DNA of 64,000 nucleotides from Mycoplasmatota bacterium (GTDB taxonomy: Bacteria; Bacillota_I; Bacilli_A; Izemoplasmatales; Hujiaoplasmataceae): the NCBI GenBank assembly GCA_027859085.1, contig JAQIBJ010000077.1, positions 1-64,000 of the forward strand, written 5' to 3'. Numbering within the stretch: position 1 is the stretch's first letter; each line of letters opens with the position of its first letter. Under the pieces are notes generated by a model. The model was not told the origin of the DNA, did not search any database, and saw nothing but the letters and a program-made list of their open reading frames with translations. This document shows positions 14,180 through 23,526 of this stretch, piece after piece. Both the position numbers and the translations under genes were made by a program.

Positions 14180-16046
14180 ATTTTTGTTGATGACTAAACA
14201 TGTCCTCAGAATATTGATTTGTGTATAATTTATAATAGTAACCTTTCGCATCAATCAATGATTGATGAGAGCCCTCTTCAATAATCTGTCCATTCTCAAG
14301 TACTAATATTCTATCACTTTGCACAATTGTAGACAATCTATGTGCAACAATAAATGACGTTCGTCCTTCAAGCAATTTATTGATGGCTATTTGAATTGCT
14401 TGTTCTGTCTCAGTATCGACTGAAGATGTTGCTTCATCTAGAATTAAGATTTTTGGATCAGATAATATCGCTCTTGCAAATGATACTAGCTGTTTTTGTC
14501 CAACTGATAATCTTGAACCACCTTCACCACATTCTGTTTGATATCCTTTTTCAAATTTCATAATAAATTCATGAGCTTCTACTGCTTTAGCAGCATTAAT
14601 TACTTCTTCATCTGTCGCATCTAATTTACCGTAACGAATATTTTCCATAACAGAACCACTAAATAAATGTGGGGTTTGTAAAACATATCCTAAGTTTGAA
14701 TGCAACCAACCCATGCTACGATCTTTGTAATCCTTGCCATCGATAAATATTTGGCCTGAAGTCGGTTCATAAAATCTAGAAATTAAATTTATAATAGTTG
14801 TTTTCCCTGCGCCAGTATGGCCCACCAAAGCAATTGTCTGTCCAGCTTTAACATCTATGTTAAAATCTGTTAAAACTTTTTCGCCAACTTTGTATTTGAA
14901 ATCAACGTGTTTAAATTCCACATCACCTTTAATCGTTTCAAAATTTTCTAATTTGTAATCAAATAAAGTTCCATATTTTTCAACGACTTCATCTGTATCT
15001 TTAATTTCCATTTCTGTTTCAATTAATGAAACAATTCTTTCAGCTGATGCTTGGGCTTGTTGAAATCTTGCATAGATATTTGCAACATTATTAACCGGTT
15101 CAAAGAATTGCCATACATAATTTGTAAATAGGTACAAAGTACCAATTTGCAAAGCAATAATCGGGTCTAAAACCATTCTACCACCAACTAAATACACAAG
15201 TGATACCCCAATTGATATAATAAATAACATTGATGGAAAGTATAACCCTTGTAACATATGTGCTTTTACTGATTGTCTTCTCATATCTATTGTTAATCCA
15301 TCAAATTCATCAAAGTTTTCTTTTTCTAAAACAAGTGTTTTTGTTGTTACAGCACCTGTAATACCTTCATTATATGCACCTGTAATCTTTGAATTAACTT
15401 TTCTAATTGAACGATATGCTTTTAATATATATTTTCTGAAGAAAACTGAAATTAACACTAGTATTGGCACAACTGCAAGTACAGTTAAGGCCAATTTAAA
15501 ATTAATCACAAACATAAATCCTGTAAGTATTACAATTAAAAATACACCCCATGCCAAGTCAATAAATCCCCAAGATAAAATTTCACTTAAATTTCTAGTA
15601 TCCGAAGTCATTCTCGCCATAATCCAACCGACTCTTGTTCTATCATAGTATGAAAAAGGTAGTTGTTGTAAATGATGAAATGCTCTTTTTCTAATATTAA
15701 ATGCAAGTTCTGTTTGGATTTTTCCGGCAAATAAAATAAATAAATACACCGAAAATGCTTGTAATAGCATAAATCCAATAAATAAATAAATCAAGACATT
15801 TAGTTTCGAAAAATCAGCTTGACCACCAGCTTCTACAATTGGTATATTGGGTTTAATAATATCATCAATCGCAAATTTAACAATATATGGATAAACAACA
15901 TCTGCTACTGCTAGCAAAGCAACTGTAAGTAATCCTAGAATAATGAATTTTTTTAATGGCTTCATAAAAGAAAATATTTTTTTCCATACTTGCCAATCTA
16001 TCTTTTTTGAGGAGAAATGTTCTTCATCTCGTAAATGATCATTCAT
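14178..16046 (-). CDS. ABC exporter subunit, catalytically competent half
   Basis: This 622-residue half-transporter has six membrane helices (about 30-330) and a C-terminal ATPase. Walker A is GHTGAGKTT, and the Walker B ILILDEATS keeps the catalytic Glu. The signature is the unusual LSVGQ. Together with the upstream subunit this is the asymmetric arrangement of heterodimeric exporters such as BmrCD or TM287/288: this half supplies the catalytic Walker B, and its altered signature faces the partner's degenerate site. The gene starts 12 bases after the partner's stop. Drug or lipid export is likely; the substrate cannot be read. Confidence 0.9.
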   Translation of the reverse strand: MNDHLRDEEHFSSKKIDWQVWKKIFSFMKPLKKFIILGLLTVALLAVADVVYPYIVKFAIDDIIKPNIPIVEAGGQADFSKLNVLIYLFIGFMLLQAFSVYLFILFAGKIQTELAFNIRKRAFHHLQQLPFSYYDRTRVGWIMARMTSDTRNLSEILSWGFIDLAWGVFLIVILTGFMFVINFKLALTVLAVVPILVLISVFFRKYILKAYRSIRKVNSKITGAYNEGITGAVTTKTLVLEKENFDEFDGLTIDMRRQSVKAHMLQGLYFPSMLFIISIGVSLVYLVGGRMVLDPIIALQIGTLYLFTNYVWQFFEPVNNVANIYARFQQAQASAERIVSLIETEMEIKDTDEVVEKYGTLFDYKLENFETIKGDVEFKHVDFKYKVGEKVLTDFNIDVKAGQTIALVGHTGAGKTTIINLISRFYEPTSGQIFIDGKDYKDRSMGWLHSNLGYVLQTPHLFSGSVMENIRYGKLDATDEEVINAAKAVEAHEFIMKFEKGYQTECGEGGSRLSVGQKQLVSFARAILSDPKILILDEATSSVDTETEQAIQIAINKLLEGRTSFIVAHRLSTIVQSDRILVLENGQIIEEGSHQSLIDAKGYYYKLYTNQYSEDMFSHQQK

Positions 16047-16058
16047 AAGTTTTCACCT

Positions 16059-17882
16059 CTACTTCAAACGGAAATCAATCTTAGATTGAATTTCCCATAT
16101 TCTTTTGTATGAACCTTCTCTATTGATCAGTTCTTTATGTGTTCCTGATTCAACAATGCGTCCATCATCAATCACAAGAATTTTATCAGCTTCTGAAGCT
16201 GTTGTAATTCTATGAGTAATAATAAGAACGGTTGAATCTTTCCATTCTTTCTTTAAAGCTCTTCTTATTTGAATATCTGTCACAGTATCTACCGCAGATA
16301 AACTATCATCAAATACTAAAATTGGTTTCGGTTGCACAAGCATTCTCGCGATAGCAACACGTTGTTTTTGACCGCCAGATAATGTTACCCCTCTTTCACC
16401 AACAAGGGTGTTGTAACCCTCTTCGAAGTTAACAATATCATCATGAACTTGAGCAATTTTAGCAACCGTTTTGATACGGTCTTCTGGTATAGTTTTATCG
16501 GCTATTTTTATGTTTTCTTCAACTGAACGTGAAAATAGGAATGGTTCTTGTAATATAAACCCAATGTTTTTTCTTAAATGATGTTTTTCAATATCTTTGA
16601 CTTCAACACCATCAATCAATATTCGACCTTTTTGGTAATCAAGTAATCTTACCAATAAATTAATTAAGGTTGATTTACCAGAACCAGTTTTACCAATAAT
16701 CGCAACTGTTTCTCCTTTATTGATGTTAAAATCAATATCAATGATTTGATCACTTTGTCCATCATCAAATTTAAATGATACATGTTCAAATTTTACTTGA
16801 CCTTTAATTTCTGGTTTCTCATTTTTTTCATCATCGTTGTACTCTCCAGGATTTGAAATAATCTTATCCAAACGAGAAACACTTACGATAGCTTTTGAAA
16901 AATCTCCAACTAGTCTACCTAATTGTCTCATTGGCCAGATAATATTACCTGCATACGCTAAAAATGCAGTATACATACCCAAAGTAATAATACCTTTTGA
17001 TGCATAGATAATACCAAAAATAGCAATCATGAAAAATTGAATAAATGATAATAAGTCAGTAACAGACCAAAAGACAGACATCTTTTTGACCAACTGATAA
17101 TCTGAATCTGTATATGTCCGACTTAAACCATCAAACTTTTTAACTTCATACGCTTCATTTGCAAAAGCTTTAACAACACGTGCGCCAGATACATTTTCCT
17201 GGACATGTGTTGTCATTTTCGCTTCATTATCCTCTATAACATGAAACATCTTTTCTACTTTTCTAAAATAAAAAACAGCAATAATAAATAATACTGGTGC
17301 AATTATCAGTGAAATAAATGTCATGTTTAAATTTAATCTAGACATTTGCCAAATTGATAATCCAACGAGAAAGATTAATCGACCGACTTGTACCACTTGT
17401 TCTGATATAAATCGTTTATACATATCAACATCAGTCGTACATCTTTGAATCAAATCTCCTGTCTCAGAATGAGAATGGAAACCATAATCTGCGTCTTGAA
17501 GACGTCTGTATAACTTGTTTCTTAGTTTATATGCAGTTCTTTCGGCATAAATCCCGTTAATTAATCGTCTTATAAAAATAAATATACTTCTGACAAGCGC
17601 TGTTGCAATAATCAGCCCTGCCGCTAATAATAGTTGTTGCCAAACAGAATCAGCAATCAATAAATTCGCAAGAATTTCAGGTAACTTAGATGGTTTGTCA
17701 CCCTCTAAAATAACATCAATTATATGTTGTCCAAATAATGGAACAATGGTTCGTAAATATGACTCCGTGAATAAAATTATAAAAATCGGAATCAATAAAA
17801 ACCCATATTTACCAGTCCATTTGGCCATTAATCTTAAGTGTTTACCGATCTGACGTTTAGGCTTCTTTTTTGCTTTGACCAT
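16059..17882 (-). CDS. ABC exporter subunit, degenerate ATPase half
   Basis: This 607-residue partner has six helices in the first half. Walker A is GKTGSGKST and the signature is canonical LSGGQ, but Walker B ends in ILVFDDSLS, with Asp in place of the catalytic Glu. That change marks the degenerate nucleotide site in heterodimeric exporters. A basic N-terminus (KAKKKPKRQ) precedes the first helix. The gene lies 25 bases after argS and 12 before its partner. A second pair of the same design is at 60073-63758. Confidence 0.9.
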   Translation of the reverse strand: MVKAKKKPKRQIGKHLRLMAKWTGKYGFLLIPIFIILFTESYLRTIVPLFGQHIIDVILEGDKPSKLPEILANLLIADSVWQQLLLAAGLIIATALVRSIFIFIRRLINGIYAERTAYKLRNKLYRRLQDADYGFHSHSETGDLIQRCTTDVDMYKRFISEQVVQVGRLIFLVGLSIWQMSRLNLNMTFISLIIAPVLFIIAVFYFRKVEKMFHVIEDNEAKMTTHVQENVSGARVVKAFANEAYEVKKFDGLSRTYTDSDYQLVKKMSVFWSVTDLLSFIQFFMIAIFGIIYASKGIITLGMYTAFLAYAGNIIWPMRQLGRLVGDFSKAIVSVSRLDKIISNPGEYNDDEKNEKPEIKGQVKFEHVSFKFDDGQSDQIIDIDFNINKGETVAIIGKTGSGKSTLINLLVRLLDYQKGRILIDGVEVKDIEKHHLRKNIGFILQEPFLFSRSVEENIKIADKTIPEDRIKTVAKIAQVHDDIVNFEEGYNTLVGERGVTLSGGQKQRVAIARMLVQPKPILVFDDSLSAVDTVTDIQIRRALKKEWKDSTVLIITHRITTASEADKILVIDDGRIVESGTHKELINREGSYKRIWEIQSKIDFRLK

Positions 17883-17907
17883 TTGTAATCCTCCTAAACA
17901 AATGTAA

Positions 17908-19611
17908 TTACATTTTTTTTATCACTTGCATTCCTAATAATTTCATACCATCATCTAGAATATCTCTAACAATAGATATTAAGAATAGTTTAGTGTTTCT
18001 TTCTATTAAATCTTCAACCATCACTTTTTCTTGCGCATAATATGTATTGAAATAGCTTGCTAATGTCAATAGATATTTTGCTAAGATAGATGGTGAATAT
18101 TCTTCTTTAGCTTTGATTAATATCTCTGGATATTCATCTATCGTTTTTATTAATTCAAAGCTTGCGTCACTTGTATAAAGTTTATAATCAAGGTTTTCTT
18201 TATCAATAACGTTTTCTTCTATGATCGAAGTAATTCTAACAGAAGTGTATTGCAAATAAGGACCTGTTTGTCCTACAAAATTAACCATATCACTTAAGTT
18301 AAACTCAATGTCGTTTGCACGATAGTTTTTTAAATCATTAAAAACAATAGCACTAACTCCAACTTTTTCAGCAATTTCTTCTTTGTTTTCAAGTGTTGGA
18401 TTCTTTTCGTTAATATAGTTTAATGATAGTTTTTTTGCTTCTTGGAGAACATCCATTAATCTGACAATTTTACCTTTTCTAGTTGCCATTTTCTTTCCAT
18501 CTTGTAAGACAAGACCAAAGTTAATATGATGAATATCTTCATAATAGTCATATCCCATTGTTTTCACAACTTCTCTTAATTGTGTGAAATGAAGTTTTTG
18601 TTCATTACCCACCACATACAATACTTCATCAAAATCATAAGTGTTTTTACGATAAAATAAAGCAGCTAAGTCTCTTGTAATATAGAGCGTTGAACCGTCA
18701 CTTTTTTGAATTAATGCAGGTGGCAGATTATCACTTAAAGATACAATCATAGCCCCTTCATCTTTAACAAGTAAATTCTTTTCTATTAATTCATCCACAA
18801 CGGCTTTCATCTTATCATTATAAAAAGCTTCACCATTGTATGAATTAAATTTAACGTCTAATATCTCATACACTTTCATGTATTCTTCTAATGAAACTTC
18901 TCTAAAATGTTCCCACAATTTAACATACTTAGGGTTTCCTTGTTCTAATTCTTTAAATATTTTTCTTGCTTCATCTTCTATACTCGGATCTTCTTTAGCA
19001 CGTTCATGGAAATCTACATAGAGTTTCATCAATTCTTCAATTGGATTTTCTTCTACTTTATCTTTATCTCCATGATTTAAATACGCATAGATTATTTTTC
19101 CAAACTGTGTTCCAAAATCACCTAAGTGATTAACTCTAACGACTTCGTAATTTAGTTTTTCTAAAATATTTCCGATGGCGTGACCAATGACTGTTGAACG
19201 TAGATGTCCCACTGAAAATGGTTTTGCGATATTTGGTGAAGAATAATCCATCACGATGGTCTTCCCTTCTCCCAAATTGCTTTCACCAAAGTTTTTGGTT
19301 TGCTGGACTTCTTTAATAATACTTTTAGCAAAAATTCCCTTGTTTAAAGTAATGTTTATAAATCCAGAAACAGAATTAATTTTATCAAAATAATTATAAT
19401 ATTCTGAATTTTTTATTTGTTCACTGATTGTTTCAACCACTTGAGGTAAAGGCTTTCTTAGTACCTTAACCGCAGAGAAAACTGGAATAGAAATATCTCC
19501 CATTTTTTGGTTTTTAGGTTTTTCAACCGTAATTTCTATTTCTTGATTGTAAGTATTAAACAGAAAAAGTTCCAACTCTTTCTTTATTGTATTTTTGATT
19601 ATATTAATCAT
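17908..19611 (-). CDS. argS: Arginyl-tRNA synthetase
   Basis: This class I synthetase charges tRNA-Arg. The 567-residue protein has an N-terminal Add-1 domain (about 1-100), the HIGH-like motif in SVGHLRSTVIGHAIG, the KMSK-equivalent GKKMATRKGK, and the C-terminal DALR anticodon-binding domain ending in GMQVIKKM. ATG 19611 is preferred, with GGGTGG just upstream; the more distal ATG at 19629 has no ribosome binding site. It lies between the ABC-F gene and the ABC exporter genes, all on the same strand. Confidence 0.95.
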   Translation of the reverse strand: MINIIKNTIKKELELFLFNTYNQEIEITVEKPKNQKMGDISIPVFSAVKVLRKPLPQVVETISEQIKNSEYYNYFDKINSVSGFINITLNKGIFAKSIIKEVQQTKNFGESNLGEGKTIVMDYSSPNIAKPFSVGHLRSTVIGHAIGNILEKLNYEVVRVNHLGDFGTQFGKIIYAYLNHGDKDKVEENPIEELMKLYVDFHERAKEDPSIEDEARKIFKELEQGNPKYVKLWEHFREVSLEEYMKVYEILDVKFNSYNGEAFYNDKMKAVVDELIEKNLLVKDEGAMIVSLSDNLPPALIQKSDGSTLYITRDLAALFYRKNTYDFDEVLYVVGNEQKLHFTQLREVVKTMGYDYYEDIHHINFGLVLQDGKKMATRKGKIVRLMDVLQEAKKLSLNYINEKNPTLENKEEIAEKVGVSAIVFNDLKNYRANDIEFNLSDMVNFVGQTGPYLQYTSVRITSIIEENVIDKENLDYKLYTSDASFELIKTIDEYPEILIKAKEEYSPSILAKYLLTLASYFNTYYAQEKVMVEDLIERNTKLFLISIVRDILDDGMKLLGMQVIKKM

Positions 19612-19656
19612 TTTACCACCCCATAACATAATAATTCTATCATAAATAAATTAGAT

Positions 19657-21495
19657 TTAATATTCTTTTTTCATTAACACTTCTAATTCATGATATCTTT
19701 CATTTAATTCCTTTTCTAAATCTTTTAATAGGCTATTTTCTTGTTTGTATCTTAATCTATCTGTATATACTTCTTTTTCAAATAAAATCTGTCTTTGGTC
19801 GTCAATCTTTTTTTCGATATCAAAAATAGCTGTTTCCATTTTTTTCATTTCGTCATCTAAAGAAAATTTCTTTTTTGGTTTTGATCTCGTTTCTTTTTTC
19901 ACTTCTTTTTTTACTTGTTCGCCAATATAGTCACTGTAATTACCATGATATACTTCTAATTTGTCACCAATACTAATTATTTTACTAGCAACCTTATTAA
20001 TGAAATACCGATCATGTGAAATAAACAACATAGGTCCTTCATAAGCTTCGAATACATCTTCTATTACGTTTTTAGTATCAATATCTAAATGGTTGGTAGG
20101 CTCATCTAGTATTAATAAATCTGGTTCTTCAAGCATTAAAAATAATAAATGAAGTTTTACTAACTCTCCGCCACTTAACATAGAGATATATTTATGCACA
20201 TCGTCTTGAGTAAACATTACTTTTGCCAAGTCAGTTCTTACTTCAGTCAATGTCCTTGTTGGATAGATTGAATGTATTGTTTCAAGTAGTGTTTTACTTT
20301 TATTAAATTGTTGAAGATTTTGATCAAAATAACCAATCTTTAATTGTTTATTAAATTTAACTTCTCCACTTAAAGGTTTTATAGTTGACATAATTGTCTT
20401 AATTAGAGTTGTTTTCCCCGATCCATTCGGACCTATAATACCGACTTTTTCAAATCCTCTCATCTTAAAATTAATTGATTTTAGTAGCGGTTCATCATAG
20501 CCTATGGTTAAATCATTTAATTCTAAAATATAGATATTCGTAGGTCTTCTTGTTTTAAAACCGATATTAACTTTTGAAGAAGATTGTGTCGGTTTGTCAT
20601 ATTTATCAATTCTGTCAATCTTCTTTATTCTATCTTGTGCTGATTTTGCTTTTTTTGCTTTATATCTAAATCTATCCACAAAACTTTGAAGATGTTGGAT
20701 TTCTTTTTGTTGCTTTTCGTATAATTTCATCATGCGTTCATAACGATTGACTTTTTCAATTTCGTAATCATCATAATTTCCATGATAAGTTTCTAAAGAT
20801 TGTTGGTCAATTTCAAATATTTTTTTACAAACTTTATTGATAAAATATTTATCATGAGTAATGACAAACACCGCTTTTTGATAAGATCTTAAATAGTCTT
20901 CTAACCATTCAATAATTTCTATATCCATATGATTAGTCGGCTCATCAAGAAGTAATATATCCGGTTCAACCATTAATAGTTTCGCAAATGCAATTCTTGT
21001 TTTTTCTCCACCTGAAAATGTTTTAATTTTTCTATTATATTCATCTTTTTTGAATCCAAAATGGCTTAATAATGTGTCGATTTTAACCAAATAACTATAA
21101 CCACCTAGATGATTAAATTTATCTTCCATTCTTGAATATCTTGCTAAGAGTTCAGGTGTATAATCATGTTTCATTTCATTTTGAATGATTGTTAATTGTT
21201 TTTCAACAGCAATAACATCGTTAAAAACTTTTAGCACTTCTTCATATAATGAGTGGTTCTCATTTTCGATGATGTTTTGTGATAAATAGCCGATTTTTGT
21301 TTGGCCATGGATAAAAACATCTCCTTGATCAGGTGACAATTCATTAAGTATAATCTTAAATAAAGTTGATTTCCCAGTTCCGTTTTTTCCGATGAGTGCG
21401 ATTTTATCTTTTTGATTAATATCTAAACTGACATTTTCAAATAATAAATCAGCACCAAAAGATTTAGAAACTTGATTTAATCTTAAAACGCTCAT
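19657..21495 (-). CDS. ABC-F family ATPase, YdiF/Uup-like
   Basis: This soluble protein has two ATPase domains and acts on the ribosome or in antibiotic resistance in its family; there is no membrane segment. The first domain has GKNGTGKST and FSGGEKTRIAFAKLL, the second GPNGSGKTT and LSGGELVKLHLLF, each followed by DEPTNHLD or DEPTNHMD. The linker between them (about 240-300) is Lys-rich and helical, the P-site contact in known members. A C-terminal coiled coil of about 70 residues after a Lys-rich stretch (KKKFSLDDEMKK) fits YdiF. It is followed by argS after 45 bases. Confidence 0.9.
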   Translation of the reverse strand: MSVLRLNQVSKSFGADLLFENVSLDINQKDKIALIGKNGTGKSTLFKIILNELSPDQGDVFIHGQTKIGYLSQNIIENENHSLYEEVLKVFNDVIAVEKQLTIIQNEMKHDYTPELLARYSRMEDKFNHLGGYSYLVKIDTLLSHFGFKKDEYNRKIKTFSGGEKTRIAFAKLLMVEPDILLLDEPTNHMDIEIIEWLEDYLRSYQKAVFVITHDKYFINKVCKKIFEIDQQSLETYHGNYDDYEIEKVNRYERMMKLYEKQQKEIQHLQSFVDRFRYKAKKAKSAQDRIKKIDRIDKYDKPTQSSSKVNIGFKTRRPTNIYILELNDLTIGYDEPLLKSINFKMRGFEKVGIIGPNGSGKTTLIKTIMSTIKPLSGEVKFNKQLKIGYFDQNLQQFNKSKTLLETIHSIYPTRTLTEVRTDLAKVMFTQDDVHKYISMLSGGELVKLHLLFLMLEEPDLLILDEPTNHLDIDTKNVIEDVFEAYEGPMLFISHDRYFINKVASKIISIGDKLEVYHGNYSDYIGEQVKKEVKKETRSKPKKKFSLDDEMKKMETAIFDIEKKIDDQRQILFEKEVYTDRLRYKQENSLLKDLEKELNERYHELEVLMKKEY

Positions 21496-21518
21496 AATAT
21501 AACCTCTTTAATACAAAA

Positions 21519-21542
21519 AGAAACAGATTTCTCTGTTTCTCA
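21519..21542 (-). terminator. Terminator after the small membrane protein gene
   Basis: AGAAACAG 21519-21526 pairs with CTGTTTCT 21533-21540; T residues follow on the minus strand. The TGA stop (21542-21540) overlaps the stem. Confidence 0.8.
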
Positions 21543-21770
21543 GCTAACTAAAATATTGATGCCGACACCAATAAAATATATACCAATTAGAATAAGAATG
21601 GCACCGAAAATCCTGGTCATAATAACCGCCTTATTTGACGGCGTGCTAGAACTTTTGTATTTCATATCTTGTAACCTTCTGATAGTTTTATCAGCTTTAA
21701 AAAGGAATTTAAAACCTATTAAACCGAAAAATAATCCAAAAATTATTGTGAATATTGCTGGCACAATCAT
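21540..21770 (-). CDS. Small two-helix membrane protein, unknown
   Basis: This 76-residue protein has one hydrophobic helix at about 2-25 and another at about 50-74, with a basic, Ser-rich loop between (KADKTIRRLQDMKYKSSS). No family is recognised. It starts two bases after the stop of the E2-like gene, so both are one unit, and it is closed by a terminator. The strict coupling and clear membrane pattern make it a real gene; the function is not known. Confidence 0.65.
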   Translation of the reverse strand: MIVPAIFTIIFGLFFGLIGFKFLFKADKTIRRLQDMKYKSSSTPSNKAVIMTRIFGAILILIGIYFIGVGINILVS

Positions 21771-21772
21771 AA

Positions 21773-22639
21773 TTAATCTTCATCCTTTACAACGTTTTCG
21801 TTCTTGTGATCAAGCACTTTAGGATTAGAGATAATATGATTAAGTTCTTTTAATGATAAACTATTATACAATCCATCACAGATTCGTTCATCAATAACAA
21901 TACCTAATTCCATAATTTTTTTTACAGAAAATTCATTTTTGTTTGGGTTCGTCACAACGGGTTGGTATGTTTCTTTTCCCATAGAAACAAATGTACCAGT
22001 TGTCCCAAAATTATAAATATGATGATACACCGGACTCATTTTAATTGATCTTGAATTAACTAAAAATACAGATGTATGAAATGGTGATGCATCAAGGAGT
22101 GTTCTCGGTAACATACCGTGTTTATCTAACCACATAAAAAATCTTACAGAACCTTTAATAAGAAAATTAGGTCCTTTTGTAAATAAATTTGCTAGTTTAT
22201 CTGCAATATTTTTCTTTTGAACACCCTTATTTAGTTTCAAGATTTCATGTATCTTACCTTGAACATCATAAATAGATTCAGTGCCATCAAAAGTTAATTT
22301 TATTGTGGTTTCCTCTGCGCTATCAACCAATCTTTTTTTAATAGCAAGTGATATTTGGATATTATTTCTTTTGTAAATACGTCCATTTACAATAAAGCGA
22401 TTTAATTTAGGCCTTAGTGAAATAACTCTAACAAAAGCAGATATTACAACATCCATATAATCAACTTTAACGCCTTCTTCTCGTCTTTTATTTAGAATGT
22501 ATGCATCAAGTTTTGAACAGTCTAATGACTCTGTTTTCATAACCATTGCATCATTCCTATGAAACATAATATGTGGAACGAGTTTCATAAATGGATCAAT
22601 ATTTTTCACTTTTTTCCCATCGCTTCTATATCCGAACAT
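21773..22639 (-). CDS. E2-like acyltransferase-fold protein, active-site His replaced
   Basis: The 288-residue protein matches the catalytic domain of 2-oxo-acid dehydrogenase E2 subunits (chloramphenicol acetyltransferase fold) but has no lipoyl or E1/E3-binding domain. YMDVVISAFVRVI, NRFIVNGRIYKRNNIQISLAI and NFGTTGTFVSMGK are recognisable. The usual DHRxxDG catalytic motif reads DERICDG, so the catalytic His is Glu. The protein may be a non-lipoyl acyltransferase or inactive. No E1 or E3 genes are near. ATG 22639 with GAGGG upstream is chosen over an in-frame start at 22684 that lacks one. Confidence 0.75.
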   Translation of the reverse strand: MFGYRSDGKKVKNIDPFMKLVPHIMFHRNDAMVMKTESLDCSKLDAYILNKRREEGVKVDYMDVVISAFVRVISLRPKLNRFIVNGRIYKRNNIQISLAIKKRLVDSAEETTIKLTFDGTESIYDVQGKIHEILKLNKGVQKKNIADKLANLFTKGPNFLIKGSVRFFMWLDKHGMLPRTLLDASPFHTSVFLVNSRSIKMSPVYHHIYNFGTTGTFVSMGKETYQPVVTNPNKNEFSVKKIMELGIVIDERICDGLYNSLSLKELNHIISNPKVLDHKNENVVKDED

Positions 22640-22742
22640 AATTCCCTCACTTTTCGTACTTATTAATTTTATCACAAATCGCATTCTTTGGCAATATAAA
22701 ACAAATCAACAATGTATCTATATTTATTTTTTTATTTATGAT

Positions 22743-22748
22743 ATAATT
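22743..22748 (+). promoter_or_regulatory. -10 box of the PAP2 gene
   Basis: TATAAT, 28 bases before the ATG at 22777; AAGGAG lies in between as ribosome binding site. Confidence 0.55.
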
Positions 22749-22776
22749 TTAAAAGTACAGATATAAGGAGATATAT

Positions 22777-23508
22777 ATGGATAAAACGAGAATTAAAAAA
22801 ACGATTATACCGTTAACAATTGTCATGTTATTTTTGTTAGTTACTTATTTTGGAAATCAATTGTATGCTGAAACATTTGGAAACCCCGGTGTTGATTATA
22901 GCTATATTTTTAAAGATTTTAATGAGAGTGTTCCTTTCGTAAGTTGGCATATATATCCTTATATAATTGCATACCCATTTTGGTTTTTTTCTTTTCTATA
23001 TATTGGTTATCGTTCTGAAAAAAATATGTATATTATTTCAACTGTTGCAGTCGTCGCTTTTATAATTTGTGGTATTTGGTACTTTTTTTGGCAATCTGAT
23101 GTTGAAGCATGGAGAACCACTTCTGGATTGTTCATAGACGGCAATTATCTAACGCCTAGAACTGATTTGAATTTTACAGAAAGCATTGTCATGTGGATTT
23201 ATCAATCAGCTGGCCCAAGAAACGCTTTACCTTCAATGCATACAATTTCAAGTTGGGTAGCAATTCTTGGTGTTCGCTTAGATAAAAATATGCCTAAATT
23301 ACCAAAATCAATTATTTATGTCATAGCGATTATAATTATTATTGCAACACAAACTTTAAAACAACATTATATTATTGACTTAATTGTTGGTGTTTTCTTA
23401 ACTGAAGCTATCTTTTGGGTTGTTATTAAACTAAAATGGTATAAATATATTGGAAAAATTTTAAAAAAAATAAATGTAAAATTTAATCTCAAACAAAAAG
23501 AAGACTAA
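22777..23508 (+). CDS. PAP2-superfamily membrane phosphatase/transferase
   Basis: This 243-residue membrane protein has about six helices. The PAP2 signature is present as RNALPSMHT (motif 2, with catalytic His) and LKQHYIIDLIVG (motif 3, His and Asp). It most resembles the Aur1/inositolphosphotransferase-like subgroup, which handles lipid phosphates. The exact substrate is unknown; recycling of polyprenyl phosphate or phosphatidate breakdown are options. The C-terminus is Lys-rich, and its last codons and stop form the left arm and loop of the terminator shared with pyk. Confidence 0.8.
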   Translation: MDKTRIKKTIIPLTIVMLFLLVTYFGNQLYAETFGNPGVDYSYIFKDFNESVPFVSWHIYPYIIAYPFWFFSFLYIGYRSEKNMYIISTVAVVAFIICGIWYFFWQSDVEAWRTTSGLFIDGNYLTPRTDLNFTESIVMWIYQSAGPRNALPSMHTISSWVAILGVRLDKNMPKLPKSIIYVIAIIIIIATQTLKQHYIIDLIVGVFLTEAIFWVVIKLKWYKYIGKILKKINVKFNLKQKED

Positions 23509-23523
23509 GTCTTCTTTTTGTTT
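23491..23523. terminator. Bidirectional terminator of PAP2 gene and pyk; loop is a stop codon
   Basis: A perfect 15-base inverted repeat, 23491-23505 and 23509-23523, flanks three bases that are the TAA stop of the PAP2 gene. A-rich and T-rich arms give a U-tract in both directions. The pyk stop on the other strand is at 23527. Confidence 0.9.
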
Positions 23524-23526
23524 GCC

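Noticed and set aside
21785-21798. cre-like string near the end of the E2-like gene
   Set aside because: It lies in coding sequence, mismatches the consensus at the ends and has no promoter next to it.
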